32,245 nt of DNA from Deltaproteobacteria bacterium (GCA_016218805.1 JACRCW010000054.1:1-32245), one strand, 5' to 3'; counted from the first letter of the stretch, positions 1 to 9,427 are shown. Notes: generated from the sequence alone by a model not told the origin. Numbers and translations: made by a program.

Positions 1-30
1 AATACGCCACCACGACAATGCTTGAGGAAA

Positions 31-77
31 CAACGGGTTCTCTCGTCATGCGGTCCTCCGAAGGAGAACACCCGTTG
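31..77. repeat. imperfect palindrome at the left edge
   Basis: A 12-base arm (31-42, CAACGGGTTCTC) is matched by a 14-base arm (64-77, GAGAACACCCGTTG) with one extra CA step, across a 21-base loop. The rest of 1-163 shows no convincing gene. It lies beyond the 3' end of the minus-strand operon, so the hairpin could be a transcript end, but there is no T-tract. A second short inverted pair, AGCCTCC at 112-118 and GGAGGCT at 151-157, sits closer to the last stop codon. Function unknown. Confidence 0.35.
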
Positions 78-163
78 ATCAAAATCCTGCGCCGCTGCCA
101 AGGTCACCCCGAGCCTCCGGGAGTTGTGTAGAAGAGAAAGCCAAAAGGGGGGAGGCTACCTAC

Positions 164-985
164 CTACGGCGAGGCAGGGAACAACGCCTTCAACCTCTCC
201 ATCAGCGCGTGCGTCTCCGCGGACCCAGGCGCCACCGGCGCGCCTCCCACCGGTGCCTGCTTCACCGAGTAATGCCGCACCACCGTGAGCAGTCCGTGGA
301 ATTCCGCGGGATCGTGCGGGCCCGTACCGACGAGACCGGGGTCCTCCGCCCGCTTCAACAGCACCGCGAATTCACCGGATTCATCCTCTGACAAATCCCG
401 TTCCGATTGCGTCCATTCCAGGTCATCCGGCGGCTCACTGGAAAGATCATACCGCGGCGCGCGCACGCTGCGCGCCATGGCCAGCGGATGCGCGCCCTCC
501 CACAGCCGAACCTCCACCAGCCACCGCCACCCGCGCTCCCGCACGCCCCCTTGCAGCAACACCACCGCGGACGGTCCCCGCTCCGCGGACATCCACGCCT
601 GCGCGCGGTCCACCAGCCGCGCCGGAGGCTCCTGCCCCAACCGCCGCAGCAACTCCACCCGGTACGGACCGGACCGCCACAGCGCCGCCGTCGTCGCGGC
701 CAGCGCGCCCGCCACCGCACACACCACCATCCCCGCAAATGCCACCGCCGGCGGCCAGCTGGCCCACAGTGCGGTGGCCGGCAGCGCGGCCACCACGCCC
801 GCCCACGGTGCTGCGCGGTGCAGCGTGCCCTCCCAGCGCCGGGTGGTTGCCCCGTTCAGGATCTGTTCCGCCGGCAGCCGCGCCAGGTCCCGTGCACGCC
901 ACTCCGTCAGCGTCACGCGCGTGCGCGGCAGCGGACTGGCCGAGGTTGACGGAATTCCCGCGCCGTCCTCCCCGGCATTTCCCAT
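164..985 (-). CDS. small membrane protein, last gene of the ether-lipid-like operon
   Basis: A 273-residue protein that I do not recognise. Residues 1-58 are polar. Residues 59-102 are hydrophobic and form two probable transmembrane helices (about 60-75 and 79-102). The remaining 170 residues are soluble, mixed in charge and probably cytoplasmic, with an acidic patch at about 180-205. It starts four bases after the stop codon of the SDR gene, so it is almost certainly co-transcribed with the ElbD-like operon. No catalytic motif is visible. Coding is supported by the tight spacing and normal third-position G/C bias. The role is unknown; a membrane anchor or accessory factor for lipid synthesis is only a guess from position. 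Confidence 0.72.
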   Translation of the reverse strand: MGNAGEDGAGIPSTSASPLPRTRVTLTEWRARDLARLPAEQILNGATTRRWEGTLHRAAPWAGVVAALPATALWASWPPAVAFAGMVVCAVAGALAATTAALWRSGPYRVELLRRLGQEPPARLVDRAQAWMSAERGPSAVVLLQGGVRERGWRWLVEVRLWEGAHPLAMARSVRAPRYDLSSEPPDDLEWTQSERDLSEDESGEFAVLLKRAEDPGLVGTGPHDPAEFHGLLTVVRHYSVKQAPVGGAPVAPGSAETHALMERLKALFPASP

Positions 986-989
986 GGTT

Positions 990-2087
990 TCAGCCCTGGG
1001 GCGGACGCTGCGCGGCCGCCTTCTTCATCCAGCGGTCCACCGCCCGCCACGTGTCCGCCAGGAGCGCCTCGGCCAGGCCGGACCCCGCGGGCGCCTGTCC
1101 CGTCGTGGTCACGCCGTGCGCGCGCAGGTCATGCACCGTGTCCAGCAGCGTGAGGTTGGGATCCCGGAACTCCACTCCCAGCTCCTCCTGCGCCTTGTGC
1201 GGGCTCACGTACCAGCAATAACCGGCCATTTCCACGCTCACGGCGTCCATCGGGTTGTATCCGTCCACCGTCTTTGCCAGCGCGTCCAGGAAACGCGCGG
1301 AAATCTCCCCCATGGGGCGGCTCATGGGAATCAGCGGCGCGGCCACGCCGGAAACCCGGGACACGCGTTCAAAGAAGGCCTTCACCGTGGTGTTGAGCCC
1401 GGTCACCAGGTAGCGCTCGCCACTGCGCCCCTTTTCCATGCCCAGGATCAGCGCCTGCGCGGCGTCACGGACATCCACAATGGACACGCCGCCCGCGGGA
1501 ATCCCGGGAATCTTCCGCTCCATGAACAGCCGGATATCGCGCGTGCTTTCGCCGCGGATGTCACCGGGGCCCAGCAGGAGACTGGGGTTGATGGACACCA
1601 CTTCCAGCCCGTCACGCGCCGCGGCCAACGCCGCCTGTTCCGCGTAGATCTTGCTCAGGTAATACGGCCATTTCCCCACCACGGTCAGGTCCGGCTGCGC
1701 GGATTCATCCAGTTCCTCGCCGGGGGGCAGCGTCACGCCCACCGTGCCGGAGGTGGAACAGTGCACCATCCGCTTCACCCCCGCGGTCCGGCACCCGTCC
1801 ACCACCGCCAGGGTCCCCTGCACGTGCAACCGGTGCAGTTCCGCCGCCGCCGCGGGGTCGCGTGACACGCGCCCCGCCAGGTGGAACACGCCGTCGGTAC
1901 CCTTGAGCGCGTCCGCCACCGCCGCGCGGTCCAGCACGTCGCCACGGCGCACGTCCACGCCGGCCTCCCGCAGGTTGCCCGCCTCCCCGCGGCACAGCGC
2001 GCGGACCTTGTGCCCGGCGCCCAGCAGCGCTTCGCACAGGTGAATTCCCAGGAAACCCGTTGCCCCCGTCACCAGGTACGTAGCCAT
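990..2087 (-). CDS. extended SDR / NAD(P)-dependent epimerase-reductase (dihydroflavonol-reductase-like), possible ElbE equivalent
   Basis: 365 residues. The N-terminal Rossmann motif GATGFLG (residues 8-14) binds NAD(P). A serine-containing segment STSG (111-114) and the YxxxK pair (Tyr142/Lys146) make up the expected SDR catalytic set. The length and layout fit the extended SDR group that includes dihydroflavonol-4-reductases and 3-beta-hydroxysteroid dehydrogenases. These enzymes reduce or oxidise a carbonyl/hydroxyl on a hydrophobic substrate. The gene lies 15 bases downstream of the ElbD-like gene and four bases upstream of the small membrane protein, all in one operon. In this context a lipid or acyl intermediate is the likely substrate, which is inference. 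Family assignment is strong; substrate is unknown. Confidence 0.88.
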   Translation of the reverse strand: MATYLVTGATGFLGIHLCEALLGAGHKVRALCRGEAGNLREAGVDVRRGDVLDRAAVADALKGTDGVFHLAGRVSRDPAAAAELHRLHVQGTLAVVDGCRTAGVKRMVHCSTSGTVGVTLPPGEELDESAQPDLTVVGKWPYYLSKIYAEQAALAAARDGLEVVSINPSLLLGPGDIRGESTRDIRLFMERKIPGIPAGGVSIVDVRDAAQALILGMEKGRSGERYLVTGLNTTVKAFFERVSRVSGVAAPLIPMSRPMGEISARFLDALAKTVDGYNPMDAVSVEMAGYCWYVSPHKAQEELGVEFRDPNLTLLDTVHDLRAHGVTTTGQAPAGSGLAEALLADTWRAVDRWMKKAAAQRPPQG

Positions 2088-2102
2088 TGCCTGCCCTCCC
2101 GC

Positions 2103-5100
2103 TCACGCCAGCCCAAAGAACTTCTGGAACTGCAGCAACAATTCCGGATCATTGCTCTTGACCGTGCCGCTCATGAACTCCATCACCGTGGGCGTGTAGC
2201 GCTCCTCCACGATGCGGCGGAACATCTCCGCGGAGGTTTTCAGCACGCAATCCGCCTGGTCCGCCGTCTTCTGGTTCACAATGGACACGGCATCCTTGGT
2301 GACCTTCACGGTCCACTTGGCGTCCGCCCCGTCACCCAGGCTGAAATAGTACGTGACCGGCTGCTCCACGCGCGCGGGGTCAAACGTTTTCTCCAGTGAT
2401 CCAAACAGCCGGGGCAGCAGCGGCCCGTCATCCACGGGGCCGCCCACGTCCGCATCCGCGCGGGACAGGTCCAGCAATGACCCGTCCCGCAGCAACTCCA
2501 CCGCGCGCTGGCACAACCGCGCCGCCTCCCGGTACGCGTCTGAATGTCCCAGTCCGCGCGTGCGCTCCCGCAGCTGCTCAATGGTCAGCGGCACGCCGAA
2601 CGTCACCGTGAGGTCCCGCTTGCGCGGAATGATGGCGCCCTTGGGCATGCTGTCATGCGTGCCGCCCAGCCACACCGGCACAATGTCCACGCCGTGGTGC
2701 AGCGCCAGGTAGCCCAGCACGGACTTGAATTCCTGCATTTGCCCGTCGGGACTGCGCGTGCCTTCCGGGAACAGCAGCAGGCTCCGGCCCTGGTCCAGCA
2801 CTTCCCCCGCCTTGCGGAGGGACTGCTTGAGGCTGCCGCTGCGCTCCATGGGGACCAGGTTGGTGAAGTTCTCAAAATAGAACCGCCGCAAAGGCCCGTC
2901 GAAGAAGTAGTCCCGCGCAGCCAGCGATTGCAGGTCCAGCCCCGCATCCCCCAGGGCCACCTTCACCAGCCCCATGTCCAGGTGTGACGCATGGTTGGCG
3001 GCGACAATGAGGTTGCGGTTGAGCGGCACCCGTTCCCGCCCGTGCACGCGCGTGCGGAACGCGCGCTCATACAAGGCGCGCTGGCCCACCCCCAGCACGT
3101 CCCGCACCACGCGTTTCACCGGCGCCGGCAACTCCACGTCCACGTCCTCCGGGTTGACCACGGGCGAGGGGTCCCTGGGCGTGGGATCACCCAGGACGGG
3201 CGCGGGCGTGGTCCGGATCAATTCCACCAATTCCTGCACTGTGTCCGCCTGCGTCACGCGGTCCGGGTCCACCGGCCCGCCGCGCAGGCGCTCCAGCGCT
3301 ACCAGGATTTCCGTCCGCGCCAGGCTGTCCACGCCCAGGTCCGCCGCCAGGCGCGCGTTGATGCGGACATCCGCCACGGGGCGGGCCAGCGCTTCGGCCA
3401 CGGCCACGCGCACCCGCAACGCCAGGCCCTCCTCCAGCACCGCGGATTCCGCCACGCCCTGCTGCCGCTGCTCCTCCAGCCGCTGCAACTCCTGCACAAC
3501 TTCTGAACGCCGCACCTTGCGCGTGGCCGTGCGCGGCAGGGGAATAGATGTGGAATGCACCACCCGCGGCCGGTCATTTTCGGGCAATTGCCGGATGCGA
3601 TCCCGCAGCGCGCGCTCCGACCTCGCGCGGATGAAAGCCTCACTTTCGCCTTCACCCGGCGTGCGCGGGACCCAGAGGCAGGCAACCACTTCGCCGCCCT
3701 GCCCGTCCGGGAGCCCCACAATGGAAATCTCGGAAACGCCCTCCACGCCCTCCAGGTCCGCCTCCACCTGGTCCGGGTACACGTTCTCCCCGGACGCGGA
3801 AACAATGACTTCCTTAGCCCGCCCCACGACAAACAGCCGCCCCTTGCTGTCAATCCGCCCCAGGTCCCCCGTGCGCAGCCACCCATCGGTGATGACCGCC
3901 TGCGTGGCCTCCGCGTTGTCCTCATAACCGCGCATGATGGTGGGACCGCGCGCCAGGATCTCCCCCACCCCGGCGGCGTCCGGCGCATCAATCTTCATCT
4001 CCACGCCGGGCACCGCCACGCCCACGCTGCCTGGGAGCGCGTACTTGCCCATGCGGTGCACGCTGATCACCGGCGAAGCCTCCGTGAGGCCGTAGCCCTG
4101 CAGCAGTTCAAACCCCAGCCCCTGGAAGAACTCCTGCGTGGACGGCGGCAGCGCGGCGCCGCCGGAGATGAGCGCGCGGATGCGGCCCCCCATGCGGTCA
4201 TGCGCGTCACGGAAGAACAGCCGCCCCAGGTTCAGGTTCATGTCGCGCCACAACCAGCGGTTGAGCGCCAGTAACCCGTCAAAGACCGCCGTGGTCACCA
4301 GTCCGCGCTGCTGCACTTCACTGCGAATGCGCCGTTCCAGCAGTTGCCACAGCGCGGGCACGCCAATCATCGCCGTCACGCCGCCGGCTTTCATGCCCGC
4401 GCGCAATTGCTCGGCATTGATTTCCTGCAGATACGTGACACGGCCGCCCTTGTGCAGCGGCATCAACAGCCCGCCGGTGAATTCAAACGTATGGTGCAGC
4501 GGCAGGACGGACAGGCCCGCATCCCGGTGGCCCAGCGGGAAGATGGGCGCCAGGCCGGCCATGAGGCTGGTGAAGTTGGCGTGCGTGAGTTGCACGCCCT
4601 TGGGCTTGCCGGTGGTTCCGGACGTGAAAATCAGGCTCGCAATCTCGGAGCGCTGCGCGCGCGGCACCAGCGCCCGGGGCGTGTCCCATGCGGCGCGGTC
4701 CGTGGCCTTTTCCGCCAGTTCCTCCAGCACCAGGATGTGCGGGACGTGCTGCGGGTCTTCGTCAGATGAACCGAGCAGGTCATTGAGCAGCCGCCCGATG
4801 GCCTGGTGGCGCTTGCGTGACAACAGCACGGCCGAGGCACGGGAGGCGCGCACCAGGCGGGCCAGCGTCTCCGCCGGCAACGCGTGATCCACGGGGACCG
4901 CCGTGCCGCCCGCCTTGAGGATGGCGAAATACCCGATGGACCACGCGGACTGCCCCTCCGAGCACAGCACCACGCGGTCCTGCGGCTTCACGCCCATTCC
5001 CAGCAATTCCACCGCGGCGGCATCCGCGCGGTCCCGCAGTTGGCGGTAGGTGACCTGCTTGAGCCCGTCCGGCGTGAGGTCCTGCAGCGCAATCTTGTTG

Positions 5101-6842
5101 CCCCAGGTGCGGCTGACCTCGTCAATGAGCTGCACCAGGTCATCAAAGCGCGTGACCGGCTGGATCTCCCGCGCCAGGCGCCGGTCAATCTCCGGGTACA
5201 CCCACTTCTCCAGGCCGGGCAGCTGCACCTCGTGCCAGTAATGCCGCCAATCAATCTGCTCCGGCCAGTACGGGAGGCGGATGCGGTCCTGCTCCAGGAC
5301 GTGGTCGCGCAGCTCGCGCATGTGGCCGCACACAAACGTGTAGCGGTTGATCCACGTGAACGGCATGAACAGTTCAAAGATCTTCTGCGTGTTGGAGGCC
5401 TGCTTTTCCAGCGCACTGAGCGCGCCGGCCACCGCCTTGAGCGGCGGCACCGCGGGGGACGCGGCGCGCAGCGCGCGGGACAACCCGCCGGCCACAGCCT
5501 TCACCATGGGTGACGACGTGCGGCGCCACTCCGCCTCCGGCACCGCAATGGGCTCCAGCTTGCGCAGCAGCGGCACCAGCGCGGGCGGACCCAGCGGCCG
5601 GACGCGCGCGCGCGTGCGCTTGTAGAGCCCCGTCAGCTCCACCACGCGGTCCATGGGGAACGGCGCCAGGTCGGAGGTGCCCAGTTGGTAGACCTCGCGC
5701 TGCTTGCCGTGAAGCAGCGCGGCCAGCGCCAGGATGAGCCCTGCGCCCACCCAATCCACCGGGATGATGTCCAGTGACACCACGCCGTCACCCACAAACC
5801 CCAGTTGCCCCTTGAGACCCAGGTACGTCAGCGGCGCGCACGTGTTGACGCCCTCATTCCACCCTTTGACCGGCCATTCCATGGAGCATTCCACAATGGC
5901 GGGGCGCACAATGGTGAACGGCAGGGCACCCTGCTTCACCAGCAATTCGCCCACTTTCTTGGTGAACGTGTAGATGTTGGTAAAGCCCCACTGCTCGGCG
6001 CGCTGCGTGCCCTGGCGGATGAGCTCCTCGCGCACCCACTTGCGTCGCTCGTCGGCAACCAGCTTGCGGTGGCCGGCGCCGTCCTGCGGTTCGCCATGGC
6101 GCTCCGCGCGGGCCCGGGCCCGCTCCGCAAACATCACCTGCTTGTCCGCGTGGTCTGCCTGCGCGCGCGCGGCCTCAATGAGCGCAACGCATTCCTCCAC
6201 TTCGCGCTCGGGGTCAAACACCACGCCGGGCAGGTCGTCCTGGCGGGGGAATGCCTTGGTATCCGGCGGGTCTTCGCGCACGGTGCCGCTGATGGCGCCG
6301 GCCACGTAGCACGTGGAGGTATGCACCACCGGGACGTTCCCCAGCACGCGCGCCACCTGCAGGATGTGCTGCACGCCGCGGCAGTTGACGTCAATGGCCT
6401 CATCCAGCGGCGGCGTGAAATCCACCACGCCGGACACGTTGAATACCGCGGCAATGCGCCCCTGGAGCTTCACCCAGTGATCGTCGTCAACCCCAAGGCC
6501 CGGCAGCGTGATGTCACCGTCAATCACGTCAAACAGCGTCCGCGCGTGTTCAATCCACGCGTCCATTCCCATGGATTCCTGCCAGTGGCGGAAAGGAACG
6601 GAACGGAGGAATTCCTCCTCCAGGCGCTGCCACGCGTTGCGGTAGCCCCCGCGGCGCATCAGCAGGTGCAGCTTGCCAATGCCGGGATACCGCGCCAGCA
6701 GCAGGGACACGGTGACCTTGCCCACAAACCCGGTCCCGCCCAGCACCAGCAGTTCCTTGCCGGCAAGCGTCTTCTCGACGTCAATGGGCGCGCCCGACAG
6801 CAGGGCGTCCGTGGTGCGCGGTCCGCGGGGAAGCCGTTTCAT
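2103..6842 (-). CDS. elbD: ElbD-like multidomain ether-lipid enzyme (acyl reductase - AMP ligase - ACP - PlsC - SCP2)
   Basis: 1579 residues in one frame. Residues 1-560 form a fatty acyl-CoA reductase (NAD_binding_4) with GGTGFVG at 35-41 and Tyr291/Lys295 as YxxxK. Residues about 565-1120 are an AMP-forming acyl ligase: P-loop TSGTTGKPKG (740-749), GYGLTE (916-921), TGDLG (991-995), C-terminal Lys1109. Residues about 1140-1210 are an acyl carrier with phosphopantetheine Ser1173 in LGVDSL. Residues about 1240-1455 are a PlsC acyltransferase with NHASHLD (1283-1289) and FPEGTRS (1358-1364). The last 95 residues look like SCP2. This order is, from memory, that of myxobacterial ElbD, needed for ether lipids in Myxococcus xanthus. 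It would activate, carry, reduce and transfer acyl chains on one polypeptide. It starts three bases after the LarA-like gene. All catalytic motifs look intact. Confidence 0.85.
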   Translation of the reverse strand: MKRLPRGPRTTDALLSGAPIDVEKTLAGKELLVLGGTGFVGKVTVSLLLARYPGIGKLHLLMRRGGYRNAWQRLEEEFLRSVPFRHWQESMGMDAWIEHARTLFDVIDGDITLPGLGVDDDHWVKLQGRIAAVFNVSGVVDFTPPLDEAIDVNCRGVQHILQVARVLGNVPVVHTSTCYVAGAISGTVREDPPDTKAFPRQDDLPGVVFDPEREVEECVALIEAARAQADHADKQVMFAERARARAERHGEPQDGAGHRKLVADERRKWVREELIRQGTQRAEQWGFTNIYTFTKKVGELLVKQGALPFTIVRPAIVECSMEWPVKGWNEGVNTCAPLTYLGLKGQLGFVGDGVVSLDIIPVDWVGAGLILALAALLHGKQREVYQLGTSDLAPFPMDRVVELTGLYKRTRARVRPLGPPALVPLLRKLEPIAVPEAEWRRTSSPMVKAVAGGLSRALRAASPAVPPLKAVAGALSALEKQASNTQKIFELFMPFTWINRYTFVCGHMRELRDHVLEQDRIRLPYWPEQIDWRHYWHEVQLPGLEKWVYPEIDRRLAREIQPVTRFDDLVQLIDEVSRTWGNKIALQDLTPDGLKQVTYRQLRDRADAAAVELLGMGVKPQDRVVLCSEGQSAWSIGYFAILKAGGTAVPVDHALPAETLARLVRASRASAVLLSRKRHQAIGRLLNDLLGSSDEDPQHVPHILVLEELAEKATDRAAWDTPRALVPRAQRSEIASLIFTSGTTGKPKGVQLTHANFTSLMAGLAPIFPLGHRDAGLSVLPLHHTFEFTGGLLMPLHKGGRVTYLQEINAEQLRAGMKAGGVTAMIGVPALWQLLERRIRSEVQQRGLVTTAVFDGLLALNRWLWRDMNLNLGRLFFRDAHDRMGGRIRALISGGAALPPSTQEFFQGLGFELLQGYGLTEASPVISVHRMGKYALPGSVGVAVPGVEMKIDAPDAAGVGEILARGPTIMRGYEDNAEATQAVITDGWLRTGDLGRIDSKGRLFVVGRAKEVIVSASGENVYPDQVEADLEGVEGVSEISIVGLPDGQGGEVVACLWVPRTPGEGESEAFIRARSERALRDRIRQLPENDRPRVVHSTSIPLPRTATRKVRRSEVVQELQRLEEQRQQGVAESAVLEEGLALRVRVAVAEALARPVADVRINARLAADLGVDSLARTEILVALERLRGGPVDPDRVTQADTVQELVELIRTTPAPVLGDPTPRDPSPVVNPEDVDVELPAPVKRVVRDVLGVGQRALYERAFRTRVHGRERVPLNRNLIVAANHASHLDMGLVKVALGDAGLDLQSLAARDYFFDGPLRRFYFENFTNLVPMERSGSLKQSLRKAGEVLDQGRSLLLFPEGTRSPDGQMQEFKSVLGYLALHHGVDIVPVWLGGTHDSMPKGAIIPRKRDLTVTFGVPLTIEQLRERTRGLGHSDAYREAARLCQRAVELLRDGSLLDLSRADADVGGPVDDGPLLPRLFGSLEKTFDPARVEQPVTYYFSLGDGADAKWTVKVTKDAVSIVNQKTADQADCVLKTSAEMFRRIVEERYTPTVMEFMSGTVKSNDPELLLQFQKFFGLA

Positions 6843-6845
6843 CCG

Positions 6846-8612
6846 TCAGCTCCCGTGCTGGCCGTTGCCGTTGCCGTGACCGCCGGTATGCCGGTCCGCG
6901 GGCTCGCGCGGGGACACGTTGGGGTCCTCCACGTCACACAGCATGATGGGCGGCGAATGCACCATGGTGAAACTGGGATTCTGCGGCGCGGTGTCCTTGG
7001 CCATTTCAATGGCCTCCGCCAGGTTGCGCGCGGGCTCGTAGCCCAGCGTCTCACACACCTGGTCAGACTTGGCCCCCGCGACGATGACGCGGCCCATGTG
7101 CGCGCGCCCGGCCTCGCCCCAGTACCACATGTAGAACGGGTGCACGGCGTGGTACGCGTTCCCGCGCCGGTACATCTGCTTGTAGATGGGATTGTCCGCG
7201 AATTCCTGCTCATACTTCTTGTGCAAAACCGTGGAATCGCGCGTCAGGGGCAGCAGCCGGTGGAAGAACTCAATGTAGGAGGGGTGCTGCTCCGCATCAA
7301 AGCGGTCCTCCGCCGGGTTGCTGATGATGAGCGTGCCACCCTTCTTCAGCAGTGGAACACCCCGATACAGGTTGTGCATGTATCCGCTGGCCAGCACCTG
7401 CACGAGCACCGGGTTGAGGATGGAATGGATGTTGTACGGGCTGATGAACGGCATCCCCTGGATGACCACGTCCGACTGCCCGCGCACCGGCACGGAGTAC
7501 TGCTGGTAGACGCGCTCCAGCGTCTTCTCGTGCACCGCGTTGGTCTTGCCGGCCCACACCCCCGTCATGGCGTACGGTGCCTCAATGCGGCTGAATACCG
7601 CCGTGCGCGCATCCGCGGGCATCTTGGACAAACCAAACATCAGCCCCTTGAAACGCAGCCAATCAAAATCAGTCCAATCCTCCTCGCGCTTCATGAGGAA
7701 GCCCATCTGGCCGTCAAACATGTGGTTGTTGATGGAGGTTTCAATGTGGAAGACGTCAATCGTCTCGTTGACGATCTTCCCCATCCGGTCCACCGAGTCC
7801 GACAGCGACGAGCGTTTGGGGTCCATGTACGAGTGGCACTCGCGCATGGTGTACGGGTTGTGGTGCGCCTTGAGCGACCGGTACCCGGCCAACCCGACGG
7901 AGACGCTCTTGTTGCCGCCGTCCATGGGCACCAGGTTCACGTTGACGTAGATGAGCAGGTCACTGTCCAGCACACGGCGCGGCAATTCCACCACTTCCCC
8001 GCGCTCCGTTGTCCCGACAATCTCCAGGCCCTCATCCTCGCCGTCAAAGTTGTACAGGCGGTCCGGCCAGTAGTCGCGGAAGATCTTCTCCCCCACGGTG
8101 TGGCGAACCTCCCAGTCCTTCATGCGCCGGTGCAGCGCCGTGGCAATGATGATCTCAATGTCCGTGACGCCGTGGTCCGCCATCATCTGCAGCACAATGG
8201 TGAGCACGCGCTCGCGGATGTCCGGGCGCTTCATGGGCGGCAACGGCAGTGAAATGTCATCAATGGCAATGGTGACCTTCATGCCCGGGTACAGCTTGGC
8301 GTACAGCGGTTCGCTCTGCTCCGGGTGATTCAACGCGTAACGGATGGCCGCGTCCGGGTTGTTGAGTCCCGCCATGGGCGGCTTGGGGAAGATCACGCGC
8401 GTGCCAACGGGCAGGTTCTCCAGGCGGAAATCATCGCCGTAATAGAGCACCCGCGGTGGGCTGTTCTTCTCCGTGTAGACAATGCCGCCGTCCCACGCCG
8501 GCGCGTTGGGTTCGCGGCGGATGCGGACGGTGGGGCCCTGGGGCTTCCGTTCAGGCGCCCGTGCAGGGACGGTGGCCGGGACGGAGGGAGCGGGGGTCTT
8601 CTGCGTCGTCAT
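6846..8612 (-). CDS. LarA / DUF2088-family protein (nickel-pincer lactate racemase-like), in ether-lipid operon
   Basis: 588 residues, longer than typical LarA (about 420-430), with a proline/alanine-rich N-terminal tail of about 35 residues. The family signature is visible: DDISLPLP (118-125), equivalent to the DDxTRPxP motif, and ALHRRM (159-164) where LarA has its GTHR histidine. A second His (171) follows. Where I expect an NHD-type motif, this protein has YNFDG (187-191), so one of LarA's functional histidines may be replaced. The start fits a TGAGG ribosome site a few bases upstream. The gene sits 21 bases after the HAD gene and three bases before the ElbD-like gene. Lactate racemization is therefore doubtful; a reaction on a hydroxylated lipid precursor is an inference. 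It probably corresponds to one of the accessory elb genes. Confidence 0.8.
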   Translation of the reverse strand: MTTQKTPAPSVPATVPARAPERKPQGPTVRIRREPNAPAWDGGIVYTEKNSPPRVLYYGDDFRLENLPVGTRVIFPKPPMAGLNNPDAAIRYALNHPEQSEPLYAKLYPGMKVTIAIDDISLPLPPMKRPDIRERVLTIVLQMMADHGVTDIEIIIATALHRRMKDWEVRHTVGEKIFRDYWPDRLYNFDGEDEGLEIVGTTERGEVVELPRRVLDSDLLIYVNVNLVPMDGGNKSVSVGLAGYRSLKAHHNPYTMRECHSYMDPKRSSLSDSVDRMGKIVNETIDVFHIETSINNHMFDGQMGFLMKREEDWTDFDWLRFKGLMFGLSKMPADARTAVFSRIEAPYAMTGVWAGKTNAVHEKTLERVYQQYSVPVRGQSDVVIQGMPFISPYNIHSILNPVLVQVLASGYMHNLYRGVPLLKKGGTLIISNPAEDRFDAEQHPSYIEFFHRLLPLTRDSTVLHKKYEQEFADNPIYKQMYRRGNAYHAVHPFYMWYWGEAGRAHMGRVIVAGAKSDQVCETLGYEPARNLAEAIEMAKDTAPQNPSFTMVHSPPIMLCDVEDPNVSPREPADRHTGGHGNGNGQHGS

Positions 8613-8633
8613 GGAGCGTGCCTCAGGATGAAA

Positions 8634-9302
8634 TCAGGAGAGTTCAATGACCGGCCAACGCTGGCTCTGCGCCATCCGCCGCAACCGGGGCCCGGGGTTC
8701 ACCGCGGCCGGGTGCCCCACCACGGACAGCATCGGCGCATCGGCGCTGTCGTCGGAATAGGCGTAGCAGTCCGTGAGCCGCCAGCCGTGCTGGTCGGCCA
8801 GTTCGCGCATCATGGCCGCCTTGCGGGGACCTGCCAGCACCGGCGGGAGAATGCGCCCCGTGCAGGTGTTGCGGACGAATTCAAGTCGATTCCCGAAACA
8901 GAAACGTTCGTCAAACCCGAGGCGCTGGCCGAACGGCTTCACCAGGAAATCCGGGCTGCCGCTGATGAGCACCAGCGTCATGCCCTGCGCGGCGCAGGCG
9001 TCCACCAGCTGGCGCGCGCCGGGGAACAGGCCGGGCAGCAGCAGGCGGTCCACCACCTCGTCAGCCAGCACGCGCAGGCGGTCCTCAGAGAAGCCTTGGT
9101 ACGCGGCAAACAGCTGCTCATTGAAGCTGCCCCGGTCCATGGCCTCCGCCCAGGTCAGCAGCGGCAGCCGCGCCACCTGCTGCGCCACGCGGAAGGCACC
9201 CAGCAACGGGTTCTGAAGGCTCTGCAGGTAGTACCCCAGCGCGGACGCAATGTTGGTCCGGGTCAGGGTGCCGTCGACGTCAAAGAAGGCAGCGCGCGAC
9301 AT
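8634..9302 (-). CDS. HAD-IB family phosphatase (SerB-like), first gene of the ether-lipid-like operon
   Basis: 222 residues from the chosen ATG at 9302. An upstream in-frame extension to 9440 was rejected because it is low-complexity and the HAD fold starts directly at this Met. Motif I is FDVDGT (Asp8 nucleophile, Asp10 acid/base), motif II SGSP (Ser114), conserved Lys161, and motif III YSDDSAD (182-188). These are the HAD-IB subfamily features of phosphoserine-phosphatase-like enzymes, and many members dephosphorylate lipid phosphates or neighbour PlsC acyltransferases. A weak GGAAAA sits before the start. Its stop is 21 bases upstream of the LarA-like gene. In this operon it may remove phosphate from a glycerolipid intermediate (inference). 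Confidence 0.88.
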   Translation of the reverse strand: MSRAAFFDVDGTLTRTNIASALGYYLQSLQNPLLGAFRVAQQVARLPLLTWAEAMDRGSFNEQLFAAYQGFSEDRLRVLADEVVDRLLLPGLFPGARQLVDACAAQGMTLVLISGSPDFLVKPFGQRLGFDERFCFGNRLEFVRNTCTGRILPPVLAGPRKAAMMRELADQHGWRLTDCYAYSDDSADAPMLSVVGHPAAVNPGPRLRRMAQSQRWPVIELS

Positions 9303-9427
9303 GGGTTTTCCGTGGCCCGGGGAGCGGGGGTCGTCCCTCATGCGGCGAAGGCCGGGGCATGTCAAGAACGCCCGCGGGGCGGCCCGGTAGCGCACCCCCC
9401 ACCGCCCACCGCCGCCGGCGGCAGGCT

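Noticed and set aside
31..77. Palindrome as an integron attC site
   Set aside because: The arm ends do not fit the RYYYAAC / GTTRRRY core pattern and no cassette structure or integrase is present.
5805..8252. Long plus-strand open frame of about 815 codons opposite the ElbD-like and LarA-like genes
   Set aside because: It is antisense to two genes with full sets of motifs; its protein is His/Arg/Ala-rich and low in structure, a usual G/C-bias shadow.
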